In this document: positions 34,529-43,877 of the stretch, piece by piece
How positions within the stretch are numbered: position 1 is the first letter of the stretch
Layout: each line of letters begins with the position of its first letter
Origin: Fulvivirgaceae bacterium JP3-4
GTDB taxonomy: Bacteria > Bacteroidota > Bacteroidia > Cytophagales > Cyclobacteriaceae
Assembly (NCBI GenBank): GCA_029309925.1
Contig: JARKND010000001.1
Location: forward strand, 1 to 64,000
DNA: 64,000 bases
Reading direction: 5' to 3'
Program-made: the position numbers and the translations under genes
The notes under the pieces: model-generated
What the model saw: only the letters and a program-made list of their open reading frames with translations
Told to the model about the DNA's origin: nothing
Database searches by the model: none

Positions 34529-35107
34529 ATGACTAAAAAGATCAAGCGCACCATGCGAATGGCTCGCTACGTAATCTACAAAGAAACACTCATCGATTAC
34601 CACGAACATATCTGGACATTCGTTGGATCGTTCACCGGTATTGCACTCATTGGTTTTCTGAACAGTCACCTGCTCGATGCTTCAGACAGTCTTTTTCTGG
34701 TCGGATCGTTCGGAGCGACTTCTGTTTTGATCTATGGTGTGATCAATAGTCCCTTAGCGCAGCCAAGAAATCTCATCGGTGGCCATGTGCTGAGCGCTGT
34801 CATCGGAGTAACGGTTTCAATGCTGATCAGGGAAGTGTGGCTGGCTGCAGCGGTCGCGGTTTCGCTGTCCATTGTCATTATGCAAATCACAAAGACGTTG
34901 CACCCACCCGGAGGCGCAACCGCTCTCATCGCGATCATCGGTTCAGATAAAATAAAATCATTGGGATACTTCTACGTGCTCAGCCCGATTCTTTCCGGAG
35001 TCATGATCCTGCTGGTCGTGGCGTTGATATTCAACAACATGACACCGAACCGAAGCTATCCGAAAAACAAGCATTGGTTCAAGATCTGGCGAAGGAAATA
35101 CCGCTAA
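34529..35107 (+). CDS. HPP family integral membrane protein
   Basis: A 192-residue protein with four or five hydrophobic segments and the family signature TLHPPGGATALIA near residue 130, after GSFGATSVLIYG near 68. Some HPP proteins have been linked to nitrite transport in plastids and cyanobacteria, but this has not been tested for Bacteroidetes members, so no substrate is claimed. It follows the MBOAT gene by 36 bases and may be a downstream member of that operon. Confidence 0.85.
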   Translation: MTKKIKRTMRMARYVIYKETLIDYHEHIWTFVGSFTGIALIGFLNSHLLDASDSLFLVGSFGATSVLIYGVINSPLAQPRNLIGGHVLSAVIGVTVSMLIREVWLAAAVAVSLSIVIMQITKTLHPPGGATALIAIIGSDKIKSLGYFYVLSPILSGVMILLVVALIFNNMTPNRSYPKNKHWFKIWRRKYR

Positions 35108-35206
35108 TTGGAGTATAATTCACTTTTTCGCGCCACCGGATTTCTGATTTTGACCACTCATCTACTGGCTGCGTAACATTTTCCAGCCAAATGGGTAAAA
35201 TTGATT

Positions 35207-36262
35207 ATGACCCATCAGATCAATCTTTTTCTGTTGCTCTTTGGTGCACTCCAGGGTTGGCTTCTCAGCCTTTGGTTTTTGAAGAATCAGAAAAAGAAAA
35301 TTGCCAACCTCTATTTTGCGCTTTTCCTGATCGTGGTCGGACTCCAGCTGACGTTCAAGTTTATTACAAAAAGCTGGCTGATGGAAAATACGCGACTGCC
35401 GTATTTTCTCTCGTACAATCTCCCATACCTTGCCGGGCCACTACTCTATTTATATGTGGCAGCGCGTAAGAGAAATGAATTTTCCATTGCACAGCTCCTG
35501 CACTTCGTTCCGTTTGTAGTTGCAATCTGCATAACGCTCGGAACCGTCTCGTCATGGACTTTCCCGATCCGTCCCCATCCGTATACACATGCAGCGCTGC
35601 AGCTCTCGTCCATTTCGATCTACGCAATCCTGGCGTTACGGCTTGGCAACCCATTGCTCAAAAATTTCATCCGTGCGGTGTGGATCGCAGAATCCATTAT
35701 CATGATCACTCTCGCGGTGATGATGATGTACTATCGGGTGTTCCCGGACATACGACTGCTCTTTCTCTCTTTAACGATGCTTATCTACTGGATCAGCTAT
35801 CAGGCAATTTCAAAACCGGATTTGTTTCTCGAGGTGCCATCAACCCCCATTCTTTCAATCCTGCGAAAGGAGCCAAAGTATTCGCACTCGAGCTTAAAGC
35901 CTGAAGAAGCGCTGCGGATAGAGGAGGGGTTGAAACAGCTGATGACTAAGGATAAACTGTTTCTTGATTCGGAACTTACCATTGATGTGCTGGCAGCGAA
36001 GCTCAAGACTTCGCGGCATCATCTTTCGCAGGTGCTGAATGAAAAACTCAACCGAACGTATGCCGACTACGTTGCCGACTTGCGCCTGGAGGAGGCGAGA
36101 ATGAGGCTTAGCAATCCGCAAAACAATCGCTTTACCATTGCTGCGATAGCGCTTGACTCCGGTTTCAATTCTGTCTCAAGTTTCAACGAGCTTTTCAAAA
36201 AGCGCTACCAGACAACGCCATCCAAGTTCCGGGACCAGCAGCCGGGTCAGATGACCGCATAA
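35207..36262 (+). CDS. membrane-bound AraC-family transcriptional regulator
   Basis: Residues about 1-210 hold six or seven hydrophobic segments, and the C-terminal 100 residues an AraC helix-turn-helix pair: LAAKLKTSRHHLSQVLNEKL and IAAIALDSGFNSVSSFNELFKKRYQTTPSKF. Membrane-embedded AraC proteins are common in Bacteroidetes. ATG 35207 is chosen over a TTG six bases upstream. The next gene, an FtsX-type permease, lies 71 bases downstream on the same strand and may be its target (inference). Confidence 0.85.
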   Translation: MTHQINLFLLLFGALQGWLLSLWFLKNQKKKIANLYFALFLIVVGLQLTFKFITKSWLMENTRLPYFLSYNLPYLAGPLLYLYVAARKRNEFSIAQLLHFVPFVVAICITLGTVSSWTFPIRPHPYTHAALQLSSISIYAILALRLGNPLLKNFIRAVWIAESIIMITLAVMMMYYRVFPDIRLLFLSLTMLIYWISYQAISKPDLFLEVPSTPILSILRKEPKYSHSSLKPEEALRIEEGLKQLMTKDKLFLDSELTIDVLAAKLKTSRHHLSQVLNEKLNRTYADYVADLRLEEARMRLSNPQNNRFTIAAIALDSGFNSVSSFNELFKKRYQTTPSKFRDQQPGQMTA

Positions 36263-36333
36263 AGATTTCCAAACCGTTCGGAACGGTAGACCATACGAGC
36301 ATAATGTGTCATTTTCACTGAAATAAAATCCTT

Positions 36334-38709
36334 ATGATCCGGCATTACCTTACTGTTGCGCTCAGAAGCTTTTCACGCAGCAAAGCCTATTCGTTCATCA
36401 ACCTGTTCGGCCTGACACTCGGTGTCTCGTGCTCTGTACTGATCTTTCTGTTTGTTTATGATGAACTGACTTATGATCGGAATCACACCAAAATTGACAA
36501 CGTCTACAGGCTCAATGGTGGCTGGAGATCGGCCAACGATGGAACATCTCAGATGTATGCTTCAGTGGGCTACAACGAAGGTGAAGTGTTGAAACGCGAT
36601 TTCCCTCAGATCGACAAGGTTGTTCGCTTTCGCAGATTCTGGGATGCGCGAATCGAAAAGCCCGGTTCAAACGAATTTTACCTGGAGTTCGTCTACGCCA
36701 TCGAGCCGCAGTTGCTCGAAGTATTTACGTTGCCGTTTGTGCATGGCGATGCAACCACAGCATTGTCTGACAATAATTCTATCGTGATCACGGAAAAGAC
36801 GGCCATCAAATATTTCGGAACGTCAGACGCTGTCGGTAGAACAATGCGTTGGTTCGCACAGGATACCACTGACTTCAAAGTTACGGGCGTAATCCGTGAC
36901 TATCCGGATAACACACACCTGAAATTTGATTTTTTAGTGACGTTAAAACCTCCTGTCAATATTCGCGAGCAATGGTTTGAGTACGGCTACTATACTTTTT
37001 TTACGCTTCATGAAAACTTTGACATTGCAAGTGTCGAATCGAAGATCAAATACTTCACAAAGAAGGATGTTGCTGATGTGGAGAAGGAAATTGGATTCAT
37101 CGCTGAACACACCATCGTTCCCCTGGGCGATATTCACCTGCACTCAAACCTGCCGGGCGAACTTGAAACCAATTCGAAGGCTGCGTATGTCTACACATTT
37201 ATGGTTGTCGGAATTTTTATCCTGGTGATGGCGTGCATCAACTTCATGAACCTGGCTACCGCAAGGTCGATGACGCGGGCAAAAGAAATTGGTGTAAGAA
37301 AAGTGATCGGGGCGGTGAAGGCACAACTGGTGCGTCAGTTTCTAGGTGAAGCATTCCTGACGATCCTTATCGCATCAGTGTTGTCTGTTGCTTTTGTCTA
37401 CACGTTGCTTCCGATTGTCAACGAGTTTACCGTGAAAAATCTGACGTTCTTTGATAAACCGCATTTCTGGATTATGCTGTTGTCGGTCATCGTCATCGTC
37501 ACAATGCTCGCAGGGTTTTATCCGGCTTTTTATCTCTCGGCTTTCAAACCATCAGAGACACTGAAAGGCAGTTTTAAAAATTCTGATCGTGGAATACTGG
37601 TCAGGCAGTCACTCGTGGTCTTCCAGTTCACACTTTCTATCGCGCTGATTGCCGGAATAATCATCATCTGGAATCATATTTCTTTCATGCGCGATAAAGA
37701 TCTCGGGTTCAATAAGGAGCAGGTTGTTGTTATTAATGGAGCAACGCCCGTCATGAAAGAGCAGTTGCTGGCCGTTTCCGGTATTCAGTCCGTTACTTTT
37801 TCCAACCGCGTACCGGGCTACACTGTGGGCGGAAGAACGATCATCAAGGGCTGGAACAAGAACGATACACAGGTGGTGCTTGGGCAACTGGCCGTGGACA
37901 ATGACTTTGTGGAATTTTACAACCTGGAACTTGCAGCAGGACGTTCATTTGATGAAAAACATCCCTCGGACTCACAGGAAGCCTTTCTGATTAACGAGTC
38001 GGCTATGCGCTTACTTGGTTTTACAAAAGCAGACGAAGCCCTAGGGCAAAAGTTGTGGCTCGAAGACTGGGGCGGAAAGAAAGGTACCGTGATCGGTGTA
38101 TTGAAAGATTTTCATTTTATCGGTGTGAACGCTGCAATCGAGCCGTTCAGCATGTTCCTGCATCCGTCAGCAACACGCTTTATGTCCGTGCGCATTTCGG
38201 GGGAGAATACGCAGGAACTGGTTTCGAAGATTGAATCGATCTTCAAGGCTAATGTGCAGGGGCGCGAATTTCAGTATACCTTTCTCGATCAGGAATTCGA
38301 TAAACAGTACAAAGCTGAAGAGCGCTTCATGGCGGTGTTCTCTGTGTTTGCGGCTCTTGCCATCATTATTGCTTGCCTTGGCTTATACGGTCTGGCCAAT
38401 TTTATGACGGAGCAGAGAACGAAGGAGATCGGTGTGCGCAAAGTTCTAGGTGCGTCAGTCCCGAATATTCTTGCGCTTATAACCAGGGATTTTCTGAAAC
38501 TCGTCTTCATCGCCTTCTTAATTTCCATACCGATAGCGTATTTCAGCATGAACCGCTGGCTCGATGCATTCCCTTACCGGGAAGACATCGATGTCTCTGT
38601 CTTCATGATCACGGGCGCATCAGTCTTTGTCATCACCGTGGTGGTGATCGGGTATCAGGCTTTTACGAGCGCTACCGCTAATCCGGTGAGAAGCCTCCGC
38701 ACGGATTAA
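36334..38709 (+). CDS. FtsX/MacB-type ABC transporter permease
   Basis: A 791-residue protein with two copies of the MacB-type extracellular core plus FtsX membrane region. After an N-terminal membrane segment (INLFGLTLGVSCSVLIFLFV), each half ends with a conserved TKEIGVRKVLGA-type block (first near 320 as AKEIGVRKVIGAVKAQLVRQF, second near 695). No ATPase is encoded nearby, which is common for these Bacteroidetes permeases. It could export peptides or lipids or act in mechanical signalling; no substrate can be assigned. A second such protein lies at 59027. Confidence 0.9.
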   Translation: MIRHYLTVALRSFSRSKAYSFINLFGLTLGVSCSVLIFLFVYDELTYDRNHTKIDNVYRLNGGWRSANDGTSQMYASVGYNEGEVLKRDFPQIDKVVRFRRFWDARIEKPGSNEFYLEFVYAIEPQLLEVFTLPFVHGDATTALSDNNSIVITEKTAIKYFGTSDAVGRTMRWFAQDTTDFKVTGVIRDYPDNTHLKFDFLVTLKPPVNIREQWFEYGYYTFFTLHENFDIASVESKIKYFTKKDVADVEKEIGFIAEHTIVPLGDIHLHSNLPGELETNSKAAYVYTFMVVGIFILVMACINFMNLATARSMTRAKEIGVRKVIGAVKAQLVRQFLGEAFLTILIASVLSVAFVYTLLPIVNEFTVKNLTFFDKPHFWIMLLSVIVIVTMLAGFYPAFYLSAFKPSETLKGSFKNSDRGILVRQSLVVFQFTLSIALIAGIIIIWNHISFMRDKDLGFNKEQVVVINGATPVMKEQLLAVSGIQSVTFSNRVPGYTVGGRTIIKGWNKNDTQVVLGQLAVDNDFVEFYNLELAAGRSFDEKHPSDSQEAFLINESAMRLLGFTKADEALGQKLWLEDWGGKKGTVIGVLKDFHFIGVNAAIEPFSMFLHPSATRFMSVRISGENTQELVSKIESIFKANVQGREFQYTFLDQEFDKQYKAEERFMAVFSVFAALAIIIACLGLYGLANFMTEQRTKEIGVRKVLGASVPNILALITRDFLKLVFIAFLISIPIAYFSMNRWLDAFPYREDIDVSVFMITGASVFVITVVVIGYQAFTSATANPVRSLRTD

Positions 38710-38799
38710 GGATTTTTCCATTGAAGTTTCTCCAATCCTATCGGAAAAGTAGAGGCCCAATCGGATTCTCGATAAATCGTGATCTCAAGTCTTTGAGGC

Positions 38800-39786
38800 A
38801 TGAAGCATCACGCGTTTATTTTTTCAGCGTTCTTTATCGGTGTGGCATTGTTTCCTCCGCCCGACCTTTCTCAACAATCAGCGCGACCCGAGGAGCCAAA
38901 CCCACGGCACCTGGAAGAAGTCGTGCTCGATCCGAAAACAGGCTCGCTTTATCTCTTTGGAGGCGTTGAACTGCAAAATCAGAAGTGGATTGAGCCCGAC
39001 AACCTTTACGAATTCAAAAGCGGATGGACTGAACGCAGGGAAAAAGGTCCTTGCGGCCGAAGGGGTCATGCGATGGTGTACAATCCGCGGGCTGCGGCAA
39101 TTTTTATCATCGGAGGGGTCACGCAGGTTGGGTCACAGGATTCCGTTCTGCTTGATGTGTGGCAACTGACAGGCAAGAAATGGACCCGCCTTGAAACCCT
39201 ATGCCCGGTGAAGGAAGCGCGTGCAGTCTATGATGAGGCATCAAAAAGTATTCTCGTCTATGGCGATGCGTATAACCTCGGAAAGGCCTGGGATGGCGGT
39301 GATGCGCGGAAGTTTGAGTTGTGGTCGTTTGACGGAAAGCATTGGACAAAACTGGGTGACAACGGCCCGGCTGATGGACCATTTCCTATCGCATACAATC
39401 GTCACGAGAAAGCATTGTCGTTGCTCGCATGGAAATCGAAAGATCAAGTTTTGCTCTGGCAATGGAAGAACAATCGCTGGACAAAAACCGAATTCGACAC
39501 AGACATTCCTCCGCTGCGAACGAAGTATGCCATGTGTTATGCTAACGACATGAATGCACTCTTTTTGTATGGCGGGCTTGACGCTGACCGAAATCTGCTT
39601 GGAGATTTCTGGAAACTTGAAGGCGGTCGATGGACGAAAATACAAACCGATTTGTCTCCTGCACCCAAGGCATCGCTGCGATTGCTTGATGGTGGCGACA
39701 AATTATTTCTCTATGGAGGATTGAAAAAAGAAGGCCTTACGAATGAGCTTTGGGTATTCGCGAACAATAACTGGAAAAGACAATAA
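38800..39786 (+). CDS. secreted kelch-repeat protein
   Basis: A 328-residue protein with a signal peptide-like start (FIFSAFFIGVALFPPPDLSQ). At least five repeats follow the kelch pattern: LYLFGGVEL, IFIIGGVTQ, LFLYGGLDA and LFLYGGLKK, each followed by a Trp (WTKIQT, WTRLE). It probably folds as a six-bladed beta-propeller in the periplasm or outside. No catalytic residues can be assigned. It lies 6 bases upstream of the next secreted protein, so the two are probably cotranscribed. Confidence 0.78.
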   Translation: MKHHAFIFSAFFIGVALFPPPDLSQQSARPEEPNPRHLEEVVLDPKTGSLYLFGGVELQNQKWIEPDNLYEFKSGWTERREKGPCGRRGHAMVYNPRAAAIFIIGGVTQVGSQDSVLLDVWQLTGKKWTRLETLCPVKEARAVYDEASKSILVYGDAYNLGKAWDGGDARKFELWSFDGKHWTKLGDNGPADGPFPIAYNRHEKALSLLAWKSKDQVLLWQWKNNRWTKTEFDTDIPPLRTKYAMCYANDMNALFLYGGLDADRNLLGDFWKLEGGRWTKIQTDLSPAPKASLRLLDGGDKLFLYGGLKKEGLTNELWVFANNNWKRQ

Positions 39787-39792
39787 CATCCC

Positions 39793-42369
39793 ATGATCAG
39801 GAACCTAACTTTTGTATTTGTATTCATTCTCATGTTTCCTTTTCCATCGCTGGGCCAGGAATTTAAACAGTGGGGGAACTTGCAACCCGGTGCATACGCA
39901 GTAGGATATAAAACGATTCGTGTCATCGATCCTGCGCGAACTTATACCGTGAAAGATGGAGTAAGAATATCGCGGCCCTTGCAGATTTATTTATGGTATC
40001 CGTCAAAGCCATCCTCGAAGCCAAAAATGGTATTTGGGGAATATTTCAACGATGTAGGTTTCGACCAGGCAGGATTTAAAGATCCCGAAGTACTGCGCAA
40101 TTATGTTATTTCAGAATTCCGCCTCGGGCCACTAGCCCCATCATTCAATCAGCCTCCGACCGCTGAAGTCTTCAATGGTATTGCGGGCACACCTACCGCT
40201 TGCGTGCGCGATGCTGAACCGTTGGAAGAAAAATTTCCTTTGCTCATCCACCTGCCCGGTGCAGTCAATCAATCTGTGATGATCGAATTTCTTGTCAGCC
40301 ACGGATATGTTGTTGCTGCGCTTCCCTTGCTAGGATCAAGTCCGGCAACCTATGGCCGGGGTGATGCGAGCAGAACAGCATCACTCACGCAGATCGAAGA
40401 TATTCAATTCGCATTTCGCGAACTGAGTAAAGAAACATTTGTCGACAACACACGGACTGGCGTGCTGGGAATGTTTGCCCAGGTGGGTATTGAACTGCAG
40501 ATGAAAGATCAGTTACTTTCCTCCATCGCCTGCCTCGACTGCGCATTCGATGGCGCAACCTATAGACAAAGTCCTCATTACGATCCGCGAAAAGTAACGA
40601 TACCTGTGTTACGAATCCAGAATTCCGAGCAAAACCAACAACCTTCTCTGGCGGATTCACTGGTGTATGCAAGACGAATTGACATTGATTTTACAAACCT
40701 GCCGCACGCTGATTTTTATCCTTTCAAACGCATTGCCAAACCTGAGAACGCGCGACAGGACATTAACTACGATCAGCTGTGTGATATCACACTGAATTTT
40801 TTCAACGCAACGCTGAAACCGGATAAAAACGGAATGGAAGTTTTTATGAGGGGATTAGATCAGTTCAAAGACAAAGCGCACATTTCAATGCACGAACCGC
40901 TACCCCCGTTGGCACATGAACAACAATTCCTCACGTGGCTCCGCGAAGGTGATGTCAGCAGCGCAAAGGATGCCTACCTGCGTAGCAATGGAAAAGCGCT
41001 CGCCCAGCGTGACCCATTTTTCTTCACCGTGATGTTCCTTTCGCGTGACCGCGCACCGCATGCATGGGACGCGTTGAAGATGTTTGTCGATTCGTACCCG
41101 CGTCATCCGCGCGCTCTCCGATTGCTCAATATTTATGGATATTACTTTTTGAACCAGGGATACAATCTGCGGGAAGCAAAAAAAGCTTTTCAAACAATGA
41201 TGCGTGATTATCCGGAGTCACCCTATGCTCATGATGCTTGGGCAGACTATCTCATGGAAATAGGCAAAGCTGATGAGGCGCTACAACACTCACAAAAAGT
41301 GATCGATCTGACAACCACGAGTACGCTGCCTCCGGCCGAGAAAGACGGCATCATCAAAAGTGCACGTGACCGCATCGCGCGCATCAACAGCTTTTCGAAA
41401 AATCCTGAACGGGCAACGAAAGGCGAGTTCGCGGTAGGATTTAAAACCGTCAAAAGTAAATCGGCAAAGAATGACCCGATGCTGATCAGCATTTGGTATC
41501 CCGCCAGTGGCGGGAAGAGCAACGTTACACTTGGCGACTACATTAGAGAAGAGTCGTTCGAGAAATCTGCACCGGCATCTGGTGCATTGAATGATTTTCG
41601 AAACGTTGGTCAACGGATTTACAATACGCAGATTCCAGACAGTTTACTTACAGCAATCGGCAACACAAAAACAGCCGCGCTTAAAGCAGCGAAACCCAGA
41701 GCTGGGAAATTTCCGCTCGTGATCGCAGTGTCAGACCCGACCGCGTATCATCAACTTTTTGAGCGAATCGCTTCACATGGGTTTGTTGTAGCATCAGTTA
41801 CCGCCCGATTTAATTCTCCAAACCCGGAGGCTGATTCACCAGATCACTACACACGATACACAAACCTGCTGGAAGATCTGCGGGGGTATATGGTGAAGCA
41901 ATCATTTGTTGATACCTCGAACATCGCTGCGTTCGGTCATGGTGGAGGAATTCAGGCTGCGATGTATCTCGCGATGCGGTCAAAATCAATCGCGAAGGTT
42001 GTCAATCTCGATGGTGGATTTTTCGGTCCGCGATCAAAGACAACGAATTCGCGCGACTATCATCCTGAAAAATTTTCAATTCCTCTTCTTCATATCGTCA
42101 CAAGCGGACAAAATGCTGAAGACGATCCGCACCAATTTGCAGCGATCAAAGCTCCTGTTACAAAAGCGATCGTTCAATCCAAGGCCGTCCGTCACCACGA
42201 TTTCACTGCGTGGAGGAAACTTGGAGATCACAATCGGGAAGAAGATGAAAAGCAGATCGTGAATCAGACTGTCGCAGACATAGAGACCCTGGTGGTTCAG
42301 TTTCTTCAGTCTAGACCGGTTGAAAGTGGTATGACGCTCACGCTCGAAATCGAAAAAGTTAATCAATGA
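39793..42369 (+). CDS. secreted tandem alpha/beta-hydrolase-like protein with TPR repeats, lacking nucleophile serines
   Basis: 858 residues: a signal peptide, an alpha/beta-hydrolase-like domain (about 35-340), a TPR-like helical region (about 400-520), and a second hydrolase-like domain (about 530-840). Both halves start with AVGYKT/AVGFKT and the WYP strand typical of PAF-acetylhydrolase/dienelactone-hydrolase relatives. At the nucleophile elbow the first has GMFAQ (Phe228 where Ser is expected), the second GHGGG (Gly717). Both active sites thus lack the catalytic serine, suggesting a binding or structural role. It overlaps the next gene by 4 bases. Confidence 0.78.
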   Translation: MIRNLTFVFVFILMFPFPSLGQEFKQWGNLQPGAYAVGYKTIRVIDPARTYTVKDGVRISRPLQIYLWYPSKPSSKPKMVFGEYFNDVGFDQAGFKDPEVLRNYVISEFRLGPLAPSFNQPPTAEVFNGIAGTPTACVRDAEPLEEKFPLLIHLPGAVNQSVMIEFLVSHGYVVAALPLLGSSPATYGRGDASRTASLTQIEDIQFAFRELSKETFVDNTRTGVLGMFAQVGIELQMKDQLLSSIACLDCAFDGATYRQSPHYDPRKVTIPVLRIQNSEQNQQPSLADSLVYARRIDIDFTNLPHADFYPFKRIAKPENARQDINYDQLCDITLNFFNATLKPDKNGMEVFMRGLDQFKDKAHISMHEPLPPLAHEQQFLTWLREGDVSSAKDAYLRSNGKALAQRDPFFFTVMFLSRDRAPHAWDALKMFVDSYPRHPRALRLLNIYGYYFLNQGYNLREAKKAFQTMMRDYPESPYAHDAWADYLMEIGKADEALQHSQKVIDLTTTSTLPPAEKDGIIKSARDRIARINSFSKNPERATKGEFAVGFKTVKSKSAKNDPMLISIWYPASGGKSNVTLGDYIREESFEKSAPASGALNDFRNVGQRIYNTQIPDSLLTAIGNTKTAALKAAKPRAGKFPLVIAVSDPTAYHQLFERIASHGFVVASVTARFNSPNPEADSPDHYTRYTNLLEDLRGYMVKQSFVDTSNIAAFGHGGGIQAAMYLAMRSKSIAKVVNLDGGFFGPRSKTTNSRDYHPEKFSIPLLHIVTSGQNAEDDPHQFAAIKAPVTKAIVQSKAVRHHDFTAWRKLGDHNREEDEKQIVNQTVADIETLVVQFLQSRPVESGMTLTLEIEKVNQ

Positions 42370-42887
42370 AACAAATACTCTTGATTCTCTTCACACTTGG
42401 GGCAGGCGCAATGAGCGCGCAGCATGTGTCACAAGATTTGCTAAAGCCGCTGGACTTCCTCGCTGGAGAATGGACCGTTGAGGCAAACAGACGGCTTGCG
42501 AAAGATGGACCATGGGACAAATCAACCGGATCTTCAAAATTTGAAAAAGTTGTGGGTCAGTCGATTTTTCAGGAGGACCACACAGGAACAAAGCAAGGCC
42601 GCGACTTCATCGTTCGAACATGGCTTGCCAATGACAACAGAACGAAATTGTATCAGCGTGTTTCGGTGGATTCTGATCATGGTGTTTTGTCGTTGTTCGA
42701 AGGCAACTTTTCGGGAGATACATTAGCTTTGTTCAATCAATTGAAGCTTCCCGACCAGGTCATCCACCTACGGCACCAGTACATTATTGTGTCGCAGGAC
42801 AAATTCATCTTTGAAAGTGCCCGTTCAACCGATGGCGGAAGAAACTGGGACATGACATCCCGCCTTTATTACGAACGCGTAAAATGA
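42366..42887 (+). CDS. secreted calycin-like protein, DUF1579-type
   Basis: The 173-residue protein has a signal peptide (LILFTLGAGAMSAQH) and a core that begins DFLAGEWTVEA. FLxGxW followed by alternating beta strands and GGRNWDMTSRLYYERVK at the end is typical of DUF1579/lipocalin-like small barrels. No catalytic residues are evident. It overlaps the preceding gene by ATGA, so it is probably made with the tandem pseudo-hydrolase and could bind the same ligand. Confidence 0.6.
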   Translation: MKQILLILFTLGAGAMSAQHVSQDLLKPLDFLAGEWTVEANRRLAKDGPWDKSTGSSKFEKVVGQSIFQEDHTGTKQGRDFIVRTWLANDNRTKLYQRVSVDSDHGVLSLFEGNFSGDTLALFNQLKLPDQVIHLRHQYIIVSQDKFIFESARSTDGGRNWDMTSRLYYERVK

Positions 42888-43021
42888 TGTTGAAACATTA
42901 AACAGTTTTATTGAACAGCAGACGGGTTGTGCTTGTTCTCTTTTTTTTCGGAAAGTCAAGTAATTTTAGGTACACTTAGGATACAAATATCCCGTACCCA
43001 TTAAAATCTAAATCAGTTACT

Positions 43022-43759
43022 ATGACCCGAAAAATCTCACTGACATTTCTGTTTGCCATCGCAATATTTTGTGTCAACGCCCAGACTGCTGACGAAATCC
43101 TCGCCAAATACTTCGAAAACACAGGCGGTCTCGCCAAATGGAAAGATGTCAAGTCTGTAAAGATCGAAGCCAAAGCCCCCACACCACAAGGTGACTTTCC
43201 TATCGTCATTTATTCTAAAGCTCCCAATAAGACAAAAGTGGTTGTCAATGTACAGGGCAAGGAATTGGTTCAGGCTGCCTATGACGGTGAAACTGCCTGG
43301 AACCTGAATCCATTTGCCGGTGGAACAGACCCGGTGAAACTCGATGAAGAGCAAACAAAAGAGCTGAGAGAACAGGAAGTTGAAGATTCATTCATCGACT
43401 ACAAGAAGAAGGGACACGAAGTTGCCCTTGAAGGCAAAGAGGAAATTGACGGTGTGCAATGCTACAAGATTAAGCTTGAGAAGAACAAGAACAACGAAAA
43501 AGATGATATCACTGAATTCATCTATTTCGACACCGAGAACTATGTGCCAATCATGCGTAAGTCTTTCATCCGCTCTGGTCCGATGAAAGGACAGGAGATC
43601 CAAAGCTACATGAGCGACTACCAGGAAGTAGATGGTTTGATGATGCCATTCGCCCTCGAACAAAAAATGAACGGCAACACCATTTCGAAAGTGGTCATTG
43701 AAAAGTATTCGGTCAACGAAAACATTGATGACAGTGTTTTCGCTTTCCCTAAGAAGTAA
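43022..43759 (+). CDS. periplasmic LolA-like lipoprotein carrier-fold protein
   Basis: A 245-residue protein with a signal peptide (FLFAIAIFCVNAQ) and a LolA/LolB-like fold, seen in ADEILAKYFENTGGLAKW and the alternating VKIEAK, VVVNVQG, AAYDGETAWNLNP strands. Members of this family are found in many Bacteroidetes and are not necessarily true LolA. The function here is probably binding of a lipid or lipoprotein. A terminator follows the gene at 43764. Confidence 0.7.
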   Translation: MTRKISLTFLFAIAIFCVNAQTADEILAKYFENTGGLAKWKDVKSVKIEAKAPTPQGDFPIVIYSKAPNKTKVVVNVQGKELVQAAYDGETAWNLNPFAGGTDPVKLDEEQTKELREQEVEDSFIDYKKKGHEVALEGKEEIDGVQCYKIKLEKNKNNEKDDITEFIYFDTENYVPIMRKSFIRSGPMKGQEIQSYMSDYQEVDGLMMPFALEQKMNGNTISKVVIEKYSVNENIDDSVFAFPKK

Positions 43760-43763
43760 CGTT

Positions 43764-43793
43764 AAAAAGGCTGCACACTACTGCAGCCTTTTT
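43764..43793 (+). terminator. terminator after the LolA-like gene
   Basis: AAAAAGGCTGCA (43764-43775) pairs with TGCAGCCTTTTT (43782-43793) with a six-base loop. The T run completes a strong, nearly symmetrical terminator. Confidence 0.92.
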
Positions 43794-43877
43794 CTTATCA
43801 AATTCATAACCCCGCGATGATTGTCAGCCGCTGAACTTCAGGGCAGATAGATCCTGTCGTGAAAACAGATTTCATCC

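Noticed and set aside
39793-42369. Frameshifted pseudogene
   Set aside because: The frame is open for 858 codons with both domains recognisable; only the nucleophiles are changed.
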